DNA of 64,000 nucleotides, from assembly GCA_029207755.1 (NCBI GenBank), contig JARCOQ010000171.1, positions 62,001 through 126,000 on the forward strand, read 5' to 3'. Of this stretch, positions 18,276 through 30,900 are shown one piece after another. A model generated the notes under the pieces. That model was not told the origin of the DNA and searched no databases. It was given only the letters and a program-made list of their open reading frames with translations. The first letter of the stretch is position 1. The number at the start of each line of letters is the position of its first letter. Made by a program: the position numbers and the translations under genes. The stretch is from Chamaea fasciata. Its lineage: Eukaryota > Chordata > Aves > Passeriformes > Sylviidae.

Positions 18276-20375
18276 ATGTCAGTTTTTAGGAGGCCTTTGG
18301 CCCTCCATGGGAAGCCAGGCTTCCTGCTTGTGGCAGCTTGCATCTGGAAGAAATCGTGTTCCGTTCGGGATTGTAGGGGGCCGGAGCTGGGTGCCCGGAT
18401 GAGGGAGTTGGACACAAAGGATGGGCTGTTTCCAGGGGTAAGTAAAGTCAGCTGCCCAGGTTCCTGATGTCAGTTTGCAGGTGGCTATTGGTCCTCCATG
18501 GAAAGCCAGGCTTCCAGCTTGTGGCAGCTTGCATCGGGAAGTAATACTGATCTGTTCGGGATTGCAGGTGGCCGAGGCCTGGTGCCCGGCAGAGGGAGTT
18601 GGGCACAAAGGATGGCCTGTTTCCAGGGGTAAGTAAAGTCAGCTGCCCAGGTGCCTGATGTCAGTTTGTAGGAGGCCTTTGGCCCTCCAAGGGAAGCTTG
18701 TCTTCCAGTTTGTGGCAGCTTGCATCTGGAAGCAATCATGTTTTGTTCGGGATTGTAGGTGGGCGAGACCTGGTGCCCGGCAGAGGGAGTTGGGCACAAA
18801 GGATGGGCTGTTTCCAGGGGTAAGTAAATTCAGCTGCCCAGGTGCCTGATGCCAGTTTGTAGGAGGCCTTTGGTCCTCCATGGGAAACCAGTCTTCCAGC
18901 TTGTGGCTGCTTGCATCTGAAAGAAATCCTGTTCCGTTCGGGATTGTAGGTGGCCGAGGCCAGGTGCCCGGCAGAGGGAGTTGGGCACAAATGATGGGCT
19001 GTTTCCAGGGGTAAGTAAAGTCAGCTGCCCAGGTGCCTGATGTCAGTTTGTAGGAGGCCTTTGGCCCTCCAAGGGAAGCTTGTCTTCCAGTTTGTGGCAG
19101 CTTGCATCTGGAAGAAATCCTGTTCCGTTCGGGATTGTAGGTGGGCGAGGCCTGGTGCCCGGCAGAGGGAGTTGGGCACAAAGGATGGGCTGTTTCCAGG
19201 GGTAAGTAAAGTCAGCTGCCCAGGTGCCTGATGTCAGTTTGTAGGAGGCCTTTGGCCCTCCAAGGGAAGCTTGTCTTCCAGTTTGTGGCAGCTTGCATCT
19301 GGAAAAATCCTGTTCCGTTCGGGATTGTAGGTGGGCGAGGCCTGGTGCCCGGCAGAGGGAGTTGGGCACAAAGGATGGCCTGTTTCCAGGGGTAAGTAAA
19401 GTCAGCTGCCCAGGTGCCTGATGTCAGTTTGTAGGAGGCATTTGGCCCTCCAAGGGAAGCTTGTCTTCCAGTTTGTGGCAGCTTGCATCTGGAAGCAATC
19501 CTGTTCCGTTCGAGATTGTAGGTGGGCGAGACCTGGTGCCCGGCAGAAGGAGTTGGGCACAAAGGATGGGCTGTTTCCAGGGGTAAGTAAAGTCAGCTGC
19601 CCAGGTGCCTGATGTCAGTTTGTAGGAGGCCTTTGGCCCTCCAAGGGAAGCTTGTCTTCCAGTTTGTGGCAGCATGCATCTGGAAGAAATGCTGTTTCGT
19701 TCGGGATTGTAGGTGGCCGAGGCCAGGTGCCCGGCAGAGGGAGTTGGGCACAAAGGATGTCCTGTTTAGAGGGGTAAGTAAAGTCAGCTGCCCAGGTGCC
19801 TGATGTCAGTTTTTAGGAGGCCTTTGGCCCTCCTTGGGAAGCCAGGCTTCCTGGTTGTGGCAGCTTGCATCTGGAAGAAATCCTGTTCCGTTCAGGATTG
19901 TAGGTGGCCGAGGCCTGGTGCCCGGCAGAGGGAGTTGGGCACAAAGGATGGGCTGTTTCCAGGGGTAAGTAAAGTCAGCTGCTCAGGTGCCTGATGTCAG
20001 TTTGTAGGAGGCCTTTGGCCCTCCAAGGGAAGCTTGTCTTCCAGTTTGTGGCAGCTTGCATCTGGAAGAAATCCTGTTCCGTTCGGGATTGTAGGTGGGC
20101 GAGGCCTGGTGCCCGGCAGAGGGAGTTGGGCACAAAGGATGGGCTGTTTCCAGGGGTAAGTAAAGTCCGCTGCCCAGGTGCCTGATGTCAGTTTGTAGGA
20201 GGCCTTTGGTCCTCCATGGGAAACCAGTCTTCCAGCTTGTGGCAGCTTGCATCTGGAAGAAATGCTGTTTCGTTCGGGATTTTAGGTGGGCGAGACCTGG
20301 TGCCTGGCAGAGGGAGTTGGGCACAAAGGATGGGCTGTTTCCAGGGGTAAGTAAAGTCAGCTGCCCAGGTGCCTG
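16748..20375 (+). repeat. 19-monomer tandem duplication, copy 1
   Basis: H-I-B-C-H-I-B-C-D-E-A-F-A-A-A-M-L-A-F/M, 3,628 bp. The next copy begins immediately at 20376, so this is a true tandem duplication. Shared private variants include CCCAAGTGCCGGATG, CTTGTGACAGC, GGGCAAATATG, and AGTAAATTCAG near 18827 and 22454. Confidence 0.88.
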
Positions 20376-21902
20376 ATGTCAGTTTGTAGGAGGCCTTTGG
20401 CTCTCCATGTGAAGCCGGTTTACTGCTTGTGGCAGCTTGCATCTGGAAGAAATCCTGTTCCGTTCGGGATTGTAGGAGGCCGAGGCCAGGTGCCCGGCAG
20501 AGGGAGTTGGGCACATATGATGGCTGGTTTCCAGGGGTAAGTAAGGTCAGCTGCCCAGGTGCCTGATGTCAGTTTGTAGGAGGCCTTTGGCCCTCCAAGG
20601 GATGACAGGCTTCCAGTTTGTGGCAGCTTGCATCTGGAAGAAATCCTGTTCCGTTCAGGATTGTAGGTGGCCGAGGCCTGGAGCCCGGCAGAGGGAGTTG
20701 GGCACAAAGGATGGACTGTTTCCAGGGGTAAGTAAAGTCAGCAGCCCAAGTGCCGGATGTCAGTTTGTAGGAGGCCTTTGGCCCTCCAAGGGAAGCTAGT
20801 CTTCCAGCTTGTGACAGCTTGCATCTGGAAGAAATCCTGTTCCGTTCGGGATTGTAGGTGGGCGAGGCCAGGTGCCCGGCAGAGGGAGTTGGGCACAAAG
20901 GATGGGCTGTTTCCAGGGGTAAGTAAAGTCAGCTGCCCAGGTGCCTGATGTCAGTTTGTAGGAGGCCTTTGGCCCCCCAAGTGAAGCCACGTTTCCAGCT
21001 TGTGGCAGCTTGCATCATGAAGAACTCCGGTTCCGTTCGGGATTGTAGGTGGCCGAGGCCATCTGCCCGGCAGAGGGAGTTGGGCACAAAGGATGGGCTG
21101 TTTCCAGGGGTAAGTAAAGTCAGCTGCCCAGGTGCCTGATGTCAGTTTGTAGGAGGCCTTTGGCCCTCCATGGGAAGCCAGGTTTACTGCTTGTGGCAGC
21201 TTGCATCTGGAAGAAATCCTGTTCCGTTCGGGATTGTAGGTGGCCGAGGCCAGGTGCCCGGCAGAGGGAGTTGGGCAAATATGATGGCTGGTTTCCGGGG
21301 GTAAGTAAGGTCAGCTGCCCAGGTGCCTGATGTCAGTTTGTAGGAGGCCTTTGGCCCTCCAAGGGATGACAGGCTTCCAGTTTGTGGCAGCTTGCATCTG
21401 GAAGAAATCCTGTTCCGTTCGGGATTGTAGGAGGCCGAGGCCTGGTGCCCGGCAGAGGGAGTTGGGCACAAAGGATGGGCTGTTTACAGGGGTAAGTAAA
21501 GTCAGCAGCCCAGGTGCCTGATGTCAGTTTGTAGGAGGCCTTTGACCCTCCAAGGGAAGCTAGTCTTCCAGCTTGTGGCAGCTTGCATCTGGAAGAAATC
21601 CTGTTCCGTTCGGGATTGTAGGTGGGCGAGGCCAAGTGCCCGGCAGAGGGAGTTGGGCACAAAGGATGGGCTGTTTCCAGGGGTAAGTAAAGTCAGCTGC
21701 CCAGGTGCCTGATGTCAGTTTGTAGGAGGCCTTTGTCCCCCCAAGTGAAGCCACGTTTCCAGCTTGTGGCAGCTTGCATCTGGAAGAACTCTGGTTCCGT
21801 TCGGGATTGTTGGTGGCCGAGGCCATCTGCCCGGCAGAGGGAGTTGGGCACAAAGGATGTCTTGTTTCCAGGGGCAAGTAAAGTCATCTGCCCAGGTGCC
21901 TG
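18276..21902 (+). repeat. HOR segment 6 (19 monomers)
   Basis: Order: D-E-A-F-A-A-A-M-L-A-F/M-H-I-B-C-H-I-B-C. Single-base losses near 19305 (in A) and 20416 (in H) give 3,627 bp. The final eight monomers start the second copy of the 19-monomer tandem duplication. Confidence 0.84.
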
Positions 21903-22857
21903 ATGTCAGTTTTTAGGAGGCCTTTGGCCCTCCATGGGAAGCCAGGCTTCCTGCTTGTGGCAGCTTGCATCTGGAAGAAATCGTGTTCCGTTCGGGATTG
22001 TAGGGGGCCGGAGCTGGGTGCCCGGATGAGGGAGTTGGACACAAAGGATGGGCTGTTTCCAGGGGTAAGTAAAGTCAGCTGCCCAGGTTCCTGATGTCAG
22101 TTTGCAGGTGGCTATTGGTCCTCCATGGAAAGCCAGGCTTCCAGCTTGTGGCAGCTTGCATCGGGAAGTAATACTGATCTGTTCGGGATTGCAGGTGGCC
22201 GAGGCCTGGTGCCCGGCAGAGGGAGTTGGGCACAAAGGATGGCCTGTTTCCAGGGGTAAGTAAAGTCAGCTGCCCAGGTGCCTGATGTCAGTTTGTAGGA
22301 GGCCTTTGGCCCTCCAAGGGAAGCTTGTCTTCCAGTTTGTGGCAGCTTGCATCTGGAAGCAATCATGTTTTGTTCGGGATTGTAGGTGGGCGAGACCTGG
22401 TGCCCGGCAGAGGGAGTTGGGCACAAAGGATGGGCTGTTTCCAGGGGTAAGTAAATTCAGCTGCCCAGGTGCCTGATGCCAGTTTGTAGGAGGCCTTTGG
22501 TCCTCCATGGGAAACCAGTCTTCCAGCTTGTGGCTGCTTGCATCTGAAAGAAATCCTGTTCCGTTCGGGATTGTAGGTGGCCGAGGCCAGGTGCCCGGCA
22601 GAGGGAGTTGGGCACAAATGATGGGCTGTTTCCAGGGGTAAGTAAAGTCAGCTGCCCAGGTGCCTGATGTCAGTTTGTAGGAGGCCTTTGGCCCTCCAAG
22701 GGAAGCTTGTCTTCCAGTTTGTGGCAGCTTGCATCTGGAAGAAATCCTGTTCCGTTCGGGATTGTAGGTGGGCGAGGCCTGGTGCCCGGCAGAGGGAGTT
22801 GGGCACAAAGGATGGCCTGTTTCCAGGGGTAAGTAAAGTCAGCTGCCCAGGTGCCTG
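20376..22857 (+). repeat. 19-monomer tandem duplication, copy 2 (first 13 monomers)
   Basis: H-I-B-C-H-I-B-C-D-E-A-F-A match copy 1 at an offset of 3,627-3,628 bp. Differences include a lost A in GAAGCCGGTTT near 20416, TTTACAGG near 21485, GGCCAAGTGCC near 21633 and CTTTGTCCC near 21733. The remaining six monomers of the unit are replaced by the 10.8-kb-type block. Confidence 0.87.
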
Positions 22858-25149
22858 ATGTCAGTTTGTAGGAGGCCTTTGGCCCTCCAAGAGAAGTATG
22901 TCTTCCAGTTTGTGGCAGCTTGCATCTGGAAGAAATCCTGTTCCGTTCAGGATTGTAGGTGGGCGAGGCCTGGTGCTTGGCAGAGGGAGTTGGGCACAAA
23001 GGATGGGCTGTTTCCAGGGGTAAGTTAAGTCAGCTGCCCAAATGTCTGATGTCAGTTTATAGGAGGCCTTTGGCCCTCCAAGGGAAGGTAGTCTTCCTGT
23101 TAAAGGCAGCTTGCATCTGGAAGAAATCCTGTTCCGTTCGGGATTGTAGGTGGCCGAGGCCAGGTGCCCGGCAGAGGGAGTTGGGCACAAAGGATGGGCT
23201 GTTTCCAGGGGTAAGTAAAGTCAGCTGCCCAGGTGCCTGATGTCAGTTTGTAGGAGGCCTTTGGCCCTCCATGGGAAGCCAGGTTTACTGCTTGTGGCAG
23301 CTTGCATCTGGAAGAAATCCTGTTCCGTTCGGGATTGTAGGTGGCCGAGGCCATCTGCCCGGCAGAGGGAGTTGGGCACATATGATGGCTGGTTTCCAGG
23401 GGTAAGTAAGGTCAGCTGCCCAGGTGCCTGATGTCAGTTTGTAGGAGGCCTTTGGCCCTCCAAGGGATGACAGGCTTCCAGTTTGTGGCAGCTTGCATCT
23501 GGAAGAAATCCTGTTCCGTTCAGGATTGTAGGTGGCCGAGGCCTGGAGCCCGGCAGAGGGAGTTGGGCACAAAGGATGGGCTGTTTCCAGGGGTAAGTAA
23601 AGTCAGCTGCCCAGGTGCCTGATGTCAGTTTGTAGGAGGCCTTTGGCCCTCCAAGGGAAGCTTGTCTTCCAGTTTGTGGCAGCTTGCATCTGGAAGAAAT
23701 CCTGTTCCGTTCGGGATTGTAGGTGGGCGAGGCCTGGTGCCCGGCAGAGGGAGTTGGGCACAAAGGATGGCCTGTTTCCAGGGGTAAGTAAAGTCAGCTG
23801 CCCAGGTGCCTGATGTCAGTTTGTAGGAGGCATTTGGCCCTCCAAGGGAAGCTTGTCTTCCAGTTTGTGGCAGCTTGCATCTGGAAGCAATCCTGTTCCG
23901 TTCGGGATTGTAGGTGGGCGAGACCTGGTGCCCGGCAGAAGGAGTTGGGCACAAAGGATGGGCTGTTTCCAGGGGTAAGTAAAGTCAGCTGCCCAGGTGC
24001 CTGATGTCAGTTTGTAGGAGGCCTTTGGCCCTCCAAGGGAAGCTTGTCTTCCAGTTTGTGGCAGCATGCATCTGGAAGAAATGCTGTTTCGTTCGGGATT
24101 GTAGGTGGCCGAGGCCAGGTGCCCGGCAGAGGGAGTTGGGCACAAAGGATGTCCTGTTTAGAGGGGTAAGTAAAGTCAGCTGCCCAGGTGCCTGATGTCA
24201 GTTTTTAGGAGGCCTTTGGCCCTCCTTGGGAAGCCAGGCTTCCTGGTTGTGGCAGCTTGCATCTGGAAGAAATCCTGTTCCGTTCAGGATTGTAGGTGGC
24301 CGAGGCCTGGTGCCCGGCAGAGGGAGTTGGGCACAAAGGATGGGCTGTTTCCAGGGGTAAGTAAAGTCAGCTGCTCAGGTGCCTGATGTCAGTTTGTAGG
24401 AGGCCTTTGGCCCTCCAAGGGAAGCTTGTCTTCCAGTTTGTGGCAGCTTGCATCTGGAAGAAATCCTGTTCCGTTCGGGATTGTAGGTGGGCGAGGCCTG
24501 GTGCCCGGCAGAGGGAGTTGGGCACAAAGGATGGGCTGTTTCCAGGGGTAAGTAAAGTCCGCTGCCCAGGTGCCTGATGTCAGTTTGTAGGAGGCCTTTG
24601 GTCCTCCATGGGAAACCAGTCTTCCAGCTTGTGGCAGCTTGCATCTGGAAGAAATGCTGTTTCGTTCGGGATTTTAGGTGGGCGAGACCTGGTGCCTGGC
24701 AGAGGGAGTTGGGCACAAAGGATGGGCTGTTTCCAGGGGTAAGTAAAGTCAGCTGCCCAGGTGCCTGATGTCAGTTTGTAGGAGGCCTTTGGCCCTCCAA
24801 GGGAAGCTTGTCTTCCAGCTTGTGGCAGCTTGCATCGGGAAGAAATCCTGTTCCGTTCGGGATTGTAGGTGGGCGAGGCCAGGTGCCCGGCAGAGGGAGT
24901 TGGGCACAAAGGATGGGCTGTTTCCAGGGGTAAGTAAAGTCAGATGCCCAGGTGCCTGATGTCAGTTTGTAGGAGGCCTTTGGCCCCCCAAGTGAAGCCA
25001 CGTTTCCAGCTTGTGGCAGCTTGCATCTGGAAGAACTCTGGTTCCGTTCGGGATTGTAGGTGGCCAAGGCCGTCTGCCCGGCAGAGGGAGTTGGGCACAA
25101 AGGATGTCTTGTTTCCAGGGGTAAGTAAAGTCATCTGCCCAGGTGCCTG
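21903..25149 (+). repeat. HOR segment 7 (17 monomers)
   Basis: Order: D-E-A-F-A-K-J-H-I-A-A-M-L-A-F/M-B-C, exactly 17 x 191 bp. The first five monomers match 18276-19230; from 22858 the match switches to the block starting at 10826. The switch falls at a monomer boundary within the resolution of reading by eye. Confidence 0.84.
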
Positions 25150-27969
25150 ATGTCAGTTTGTAGGAGGCCTTTGGCCCTCCATGGGAAGCCAGGCTTCCTG
25201 CTTGTGGCAGCTTGCATCAGGAGGAAATCGTGTTCCGTTCGGGATTGTAGGGGGCCGGAGCTGGGTGCCCGGATGAGGGAGTTGGACACAAAGGATGGGC
25301 TGTTTCCAGGGGTAAGTAAAGTCAGCTGCCCAGGTGCCTGATGTCAGTTTGCAGGTGGCTATTGGTCCTCCATGGAAAGCCAGGCTTCCAGCTTGTGGCA
25401 GCTTGCATCGGGAAGTAATACTGATCTGTTCGGGATTGTAGGTGGCCGAGGCCTGGTGCCCGGCAGAGGGAGTTGGGCACAAAGGATGGCCTGTTTCCAG
25501 GGGTAAGTAAAGTCAGCTGCCCAGGTGCCTGATGCCAGTTTGTAGGAGGCCTTTGGCCCTCCAAGGGAAGCTTGTCTTCCAGTTTGTGGCAGCTTGCATC
25601 TGGAAGCAATCCTGTTCCGTTCGGGATTGTAGGTGGGCGAGACCTGGTGCCCGGCAGAGGGAGTTGGGCACAAAGGATGGGCTGTTTCCAGGGGTAAGTA
25701 AAGTCAGCTGCCCAGGTGCCTGATGCCAGTTTGTAGGAGGCCTTTGGTCCTCCATGGGAAACCAGTCTTCCAGCTTGTGGCAGCTTGCATCTGAAAGAAA
25801 TCCTGTTCCGTTCAGGATTGTAGGTGGCCGAGGCCAGGTGCCCGGCAGAGGGAGTTGGGCCCAAAGGATGGCTTGTTTCCAGGGGTAAGTAAAGTCAGCT
25901 GCCCAGGTGCCTAATGTCAGTTTGTAGGAGGCCTTTGGCCCCCCAAGGGAAGCTTGTCTTCCAGTTTGTGGCAGCATTCATCTGGAAGAAATGCTGTTTC
26001 GTTCGGGATTGTGGGTGGCCGAGGCCAGGTGCCCGGCAGAGGGAGTTGGGCACAAAGGATGTCCTGTTTAGAGGGGTAAGTAAAGTCAGCTGCCCAGGTG
26101 CCTGATGTCAGTTTGTAGGAGGCCTTTGGCCCTCCTTGGGAAGCCAGGCTTCCTGCTTGTGGCAGCTTGCATCTGGAAGAAATCCTGTTCCGTTCAGGAT
26201 TGTAGGTGGCCGAGGCCTGGTGCCCGGCAGAGGGAGTTGGGCACAAAGGATGTACTGTTTCCAGGGGTAAGTAAAGTCAGCTGCCCAGGTGCCTGATGTC
26301 AGTTTGTAGGAGGCCTTTGGCCCTCCATGGGAAGCCAGGCTTCCTGCTTGTGGCCGCTTGCATCTGGAAGAAATCCTGTTCCGTTCAGGATTGTAGGTGG
26401 CCGAGGCCTGGTGCCCGGCAGAGGGAGTTGGGCACAAAGGATGGGCTGTTTCCAGGGGTAAGTAAAGTCAGCTGCCCAGGTGCCTGATGTCAGTTTGTAG
26501 GAGGCCTTTGGCCCTCCAAGGGAAGCTTGTCTTCCAGTTTGTGGCAGCTTGCATCTGGAAGCAATCCTGTTCCGTTCGGGATTGTAGGTGGGCGAGGCCT
26601 GGTGCCCGGCAGAGGGAGTTGGGCACAAAGGATGGGCTGTTTCCAGGGGTAAGTAAAGTCAGCTGCCCAGGTGCCTGATGTCAGTTTGTAGGAGGCCTTT
26701 GGCCCCCCAAGAGAAGCTTGTCTTCCAGTTTGTGGCAGCTTGCATCTGGAAGAAATCCTGTTCCGTTCGGGATTGTAGGTGGGCGAGGCCTGGTGCTTGG
26801 CAGAGGGAGTTGGGCACAAAGGATGGGCTGTTTCCAGGGGTAAGTTAAGTCAGCTGCCCAAATGTCTGATGTCAGTTTATAGGAGGCCTTTGGCCCTCCG
26901 AGGGAAGCTAGTCTTCCTGTTAAAGGCAGCTTGCATCTGGAAGAAATCCTGTTCCGTTCGGGATTGTAGGTGGGCGAGGCCTGGTGCTTGGCAGAGGGAG
27001 TTGGGCACAAAGGATGGGCTGTTTCCAGGGGTAAGTTAAGTCCCCGGCCCAAATGTCTGATGTCAGTTTATAGGAGGCCTTTGGCCCTCCAAGGGAAGCT
27101 AGTCTTCCTGTTAAAGGCAGCTTGCATCTGGAAGAAATCGTGTTCCGTTCGGAATTGTAGGTGGCCGAGGCCAGGTGCCCGGCAGAGGGAGTTGGGCACA
27201 AAGGATGGGCTGTTTCCAGGGGTAAGTAAAGTCAGCTGCCCAGGTGCCTGATGTCAGTTTGTAGGAGGCCTTTGGCCCTCCATGTGAAGCCAGGTTTACT
27301 GCTTGTGGCAGCTTGCATCTGGAAGAAATCCTGTTCCGTTCGGGATTGTAGGTGGCCGAGGCCAGGTGCCCGGCAGAGGGAGTTGGGCACATATGATGGC
27401 TGGTTTCCAGGGGTAAGTAAGGTCAGCTGCCCAGGTGCCTGATGTCAGTTTGTAGGAGGCCTTTGGCCCTCCAAGGGATGACAGGCTTCCAGTTTGTGGC
27501 AGCTTGCATCTGGAAGAAATCCTGTTCCGTTCAGGATTGTAGGTGGCCGAGGCCTGGAGCCCGGCAGAGGGAGTTGGGCACAAAGGATGGACTGTTTCCA
27601 GGGGTAAGTAAAGTCAGCAGCCCAGGTGCCTGATGTCAGTTTGTAGGAGGCCTTTGGCCCTCCAAGGGAAGCTAGTCTTCCAGCTTGTGGCAGCTTGCAT
27701 CTGGAAGAAATCCTGTTCCGTTCGGGATTGTAGGTGGGCGAGGCCAGGTGCCCGGCAGAGGGAGTTGGGCACAAAGGATGGGCTGTTTCCAGGGGTAAGT
27801 AAAGTCAGCTGCCCAGGTGCCTGATGTCAGTTTGTAGGAGGCCTTTGGCCCCCCAAGTGAAGCCACGTTTCCAGCTTGTGGCAGCTTGCATCATGAAGAA
27901 CTCCGGTTCCGTTCGGGATTGTAGGTGGCCGAGGCCATCTGCCCGGCAGAGGGAGTTGGGCACAAAGGA
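22858..27969 (+). repeat. Duplicated block, right and longer copy (partner 10826-14983)
   Basis: It contains the same monomers as the left copy plus five extra: the rest of C (24959), D (25150), E (25341), A (25532), F (25723) and the front of M (25914). The simplest reading is that the left copy lost exactly five monomers. Confidence 0.84.
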
Positions 27970-30900
27970 TGTCTTGTTTCCAGGGGCAAGTAAAGTCATC
28001 TGCCCAGGTGCCTGATGTCAGTTTTTAGGAGGCCTTTGGCCCTCCATGGGAAGCCAGGCTTCCTGCTTGTGGCAGCTTGCATCTGGAAGAAATCCTGTTC
28101 CGTTCGGGATTGTAGGTGGGCGAGGCCTGGTGCTTGGCAGAGGGAGTTGGGCACAAAGGATGGGCTGTTTCCAGGGGTAAGTTAAGTCAGCTGCCCAAAT
28201 GTCTGATGTCAGTTTATAGGAGGCCTTTGGCCCTCCGAGGGAAGCTTGTCTTCCTGTTAAAGGCAGCTTGCATCTGGAAGAAATCCTGTTCCGTTCGGGA
28301 TTGTAGGTGGGCGAGGCCTGGTGCTTGGCAGAGGGAGTTGGGCACAAAGGATGGGCTGTTTCCAGGGGTAAGTTAAGTCCCCTGCCCAAATGTCTGATGT
28401 CAGTTTATAGGAGGCCTTTGGCCCTCCAAGGGAAGCTAGTCTTCCTGTTAAAGGCAGCTTGCATCTGGAAGAAATCCTGTTCCGTTCGGGATTGTAGGTG
28501 GCCGAGGCCAGGTGCCCGGCAGAGGGAGTTGGGCACAAAGGATGGGCTGTTTCCAGGGGTAAGTAAAGTCAGCTGCCCAGGTGCCTGATGTCAGTTTGTA
28601 GGAGGCCTTTGGCCCTCCATGTGAAGCCAGGTTTACTGCTTGTGGCAGCTTGCATCTGGAAGAAATCCTGTTCCGTTCGGGATTGTAGGTGGCCGAGGCC
28701 AGGTGCCCGGCAGAGGGAGTTGGGCACATATGATGGCTGGTTTCCAGGGGTAAGTAAGGTCAGCTGCCCAGGTGCCTGATGTCAGTTTGTAGGAGGCCTT
28801 TGGCCCTCCAAGGGATGACAGGCTTCCAGTTTGTGGCAGCTTGCATCTGGAAGAAATCCTGTTCCGTTCAGGATTGTAGGTGGCCGAGGCCTGGAGCCCG
28901 GCAGAGGGAGTTGGGCACAAAGGATGGACTGTTTCCAGGGGTAAGTAAAGTCAGCAGCCCAGGTGCCTGATGTCAGTTTGTAGGAGGCCTTTGGCCCTCC
29001 AAGGGAAGCTAGTCTTCCAGCTTGTGGCAGCTTGCATCTGGAAGAAATCCTGTTCCGTTCAAGATTGTAGGTGGGCGAGGCCAGGTGCCCGGCAGAGGGA
29101 GTTGGGCACAAAGGATGGGCTGTTTCCAGGGGTAAGTAAAGTCAGCTGCCCAGGTGCCTGATGTCAGTTTGTAGGAGGCCTTTGGCCCCCCAAGTGAAGC
29201 TACGTTTCCAGCTTGTGGCAGCTTGCATCATGAAGAACTCCGGTTCCGTTCGGGATTGTAGGTGGCCGAGGCCATCTGCCCGGCAGAGGGAGTTGGGCAC
29301 AAAGGATGGCCTGTTTCCAGGGGTAAGTAAAGTCAGCTGCCCAGGTGCCTGATGTCAGTTTGTAGGAGGCCTTTGGCCCTCCAAGGGAAGCTTGTCTTCA
29401 AGTTTGTGGCAGCTTGCATCTGGAAGCAATCCTGTTCCGTTCGGGATTGTAGGTGGGCGAGACCTGGTGCCCGGCAGAGGGAGTTGGGCACAAAGGATGG
29501 GCTGTTTCCAGGGGTAAGTAAAGTCAGCTGCCCAGGTGCCTGATGCCAGTATGTAGGAGGCCTTTGGTCCTCCATGGGAAACCAGTCTTCCAGCTTGTGG
29601 CAGCTTGCATCTGGAAGAAATCCTGTTCCGTTCGGGATTGTAGGTGGCCGAGGCCAGGTGCCCGGCAGAGGGAGTTGGGCACAAAGGATGGCCTGTTTCC
29701 AGGGGTAAGTAAAGTCAGCAGCCCAGGTGCCTGATGTCAGTTTGTAGGAGGCCTTTGGCCCTCCAAGGGAAGCTAGTCTTCCAGCTTGTGGCAGCTTGCA
29801 TCTGGAAGAAATCCTGTTCCGTTCGGGATTGTAGGTGGGCGAGGCCAGGTGCCCGGCAGAGGGAGTTGGGCACAAAGGATGGCCTGTTTCCAGGGGTAAG
29901 TAAAGTCAGCTGCCCAGGTGCCTGATGTCAGTTTGTAGGAGGCCTTTGGCCCCCCAAGTGAAGCCACGTTTCCAGCTTGTGGCAGCTTGCATCTGGAAGA
30001 ACTCCGGTTCCGTTCGGGATTGTAGGTGGCCAAGGCCATCTGCCCGGCAGAGGGAGTTGGGCCCAAAGGATGTCTTGTTTCCAGGGGTAAGTAAAGTCAT
30101 CTGCCCAGGTGCCTGATTTCAGTTTTTAGGAGGCCTTTGGCCCTCCTTGGGAAGTCAGGCTTCCTGCTTGTGGCAGCTTGCATCTGGAAGAAATCCTGTT
30201 CCGTTCAGGATTGTAGGTGGCCGAGGCCTGGTGCCCGGCAGAGAGAGTTGGGCACAAAGGATGGGCTGTTTCCAGGGGTAAGTAAAGTCAGCTGCCCAGG
30301 TGCCTGATGTCAGTTTGTAGGAGGCCTTTGGCCCTCCATGGGAAGCCAGGCTTCCTGCTTGTGGCAGCTTGCATCTGGAAGAAATCCTGTTCCGTTCAGG
30401 ATTGTAGGTGGCCGAGGCCTGGTGCCCGGCAGAGGGAGTTGGGCACAAAGGATGGGCTGTTTCCAGGGGTAAGTAAAGTCAGCTGCCCAGGTGCCTGATG
30501 TCAGTTTGTAGGAGGCCTTTGGCCCCCCAAGAGAAGCTTGTCTTCCAGTTTGTGGCAGCTTGCATCTGGAAGAAATCCTGTTCCGTTCGGGATTGTAGGT
30601 GGGCGAGGCCTGGTGCTTGGCAGAGGGAGTTGGGCACAAAGGATGGGCTGTTTCCAGGGGTAAGTTAAGTCAGCTGCCCAAATGTCTGATGTCAGTTTAT
30701 AGAAGGCCTTTGGCCCTCCAAGGGAAGCTAGTCTTCCTGTTAAAGGCAGCTTGCATCTGGAAGAAATCCTGTTCCGTTCGGGATTGTAGGTGGGAGAGGC
30801 CTGGTGCTTGGCAGAGGGAGTTGGGCACAAATGATGGGCTGTTTCCAGGGGTAAGTTAAGTCCCCTGCCCAAATGTCTGATGTCAGTTTATAGGAGGCCT

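Larger units (their letters stand above)
14456..18848 (+). repeat. Large duplicated block, right copy (partner 6231-10634)
   Basis: This copy has no net indel. It differs from the left copy in a small number of bases, for example GCTAGTC against GCTTGTC in the second monomer and GGTGGGCG against GGAGGCCG in the H at 16748. After 18848 it continues into F (18849), whereas the left copy continues into A (10635). Confidence 0.88.
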
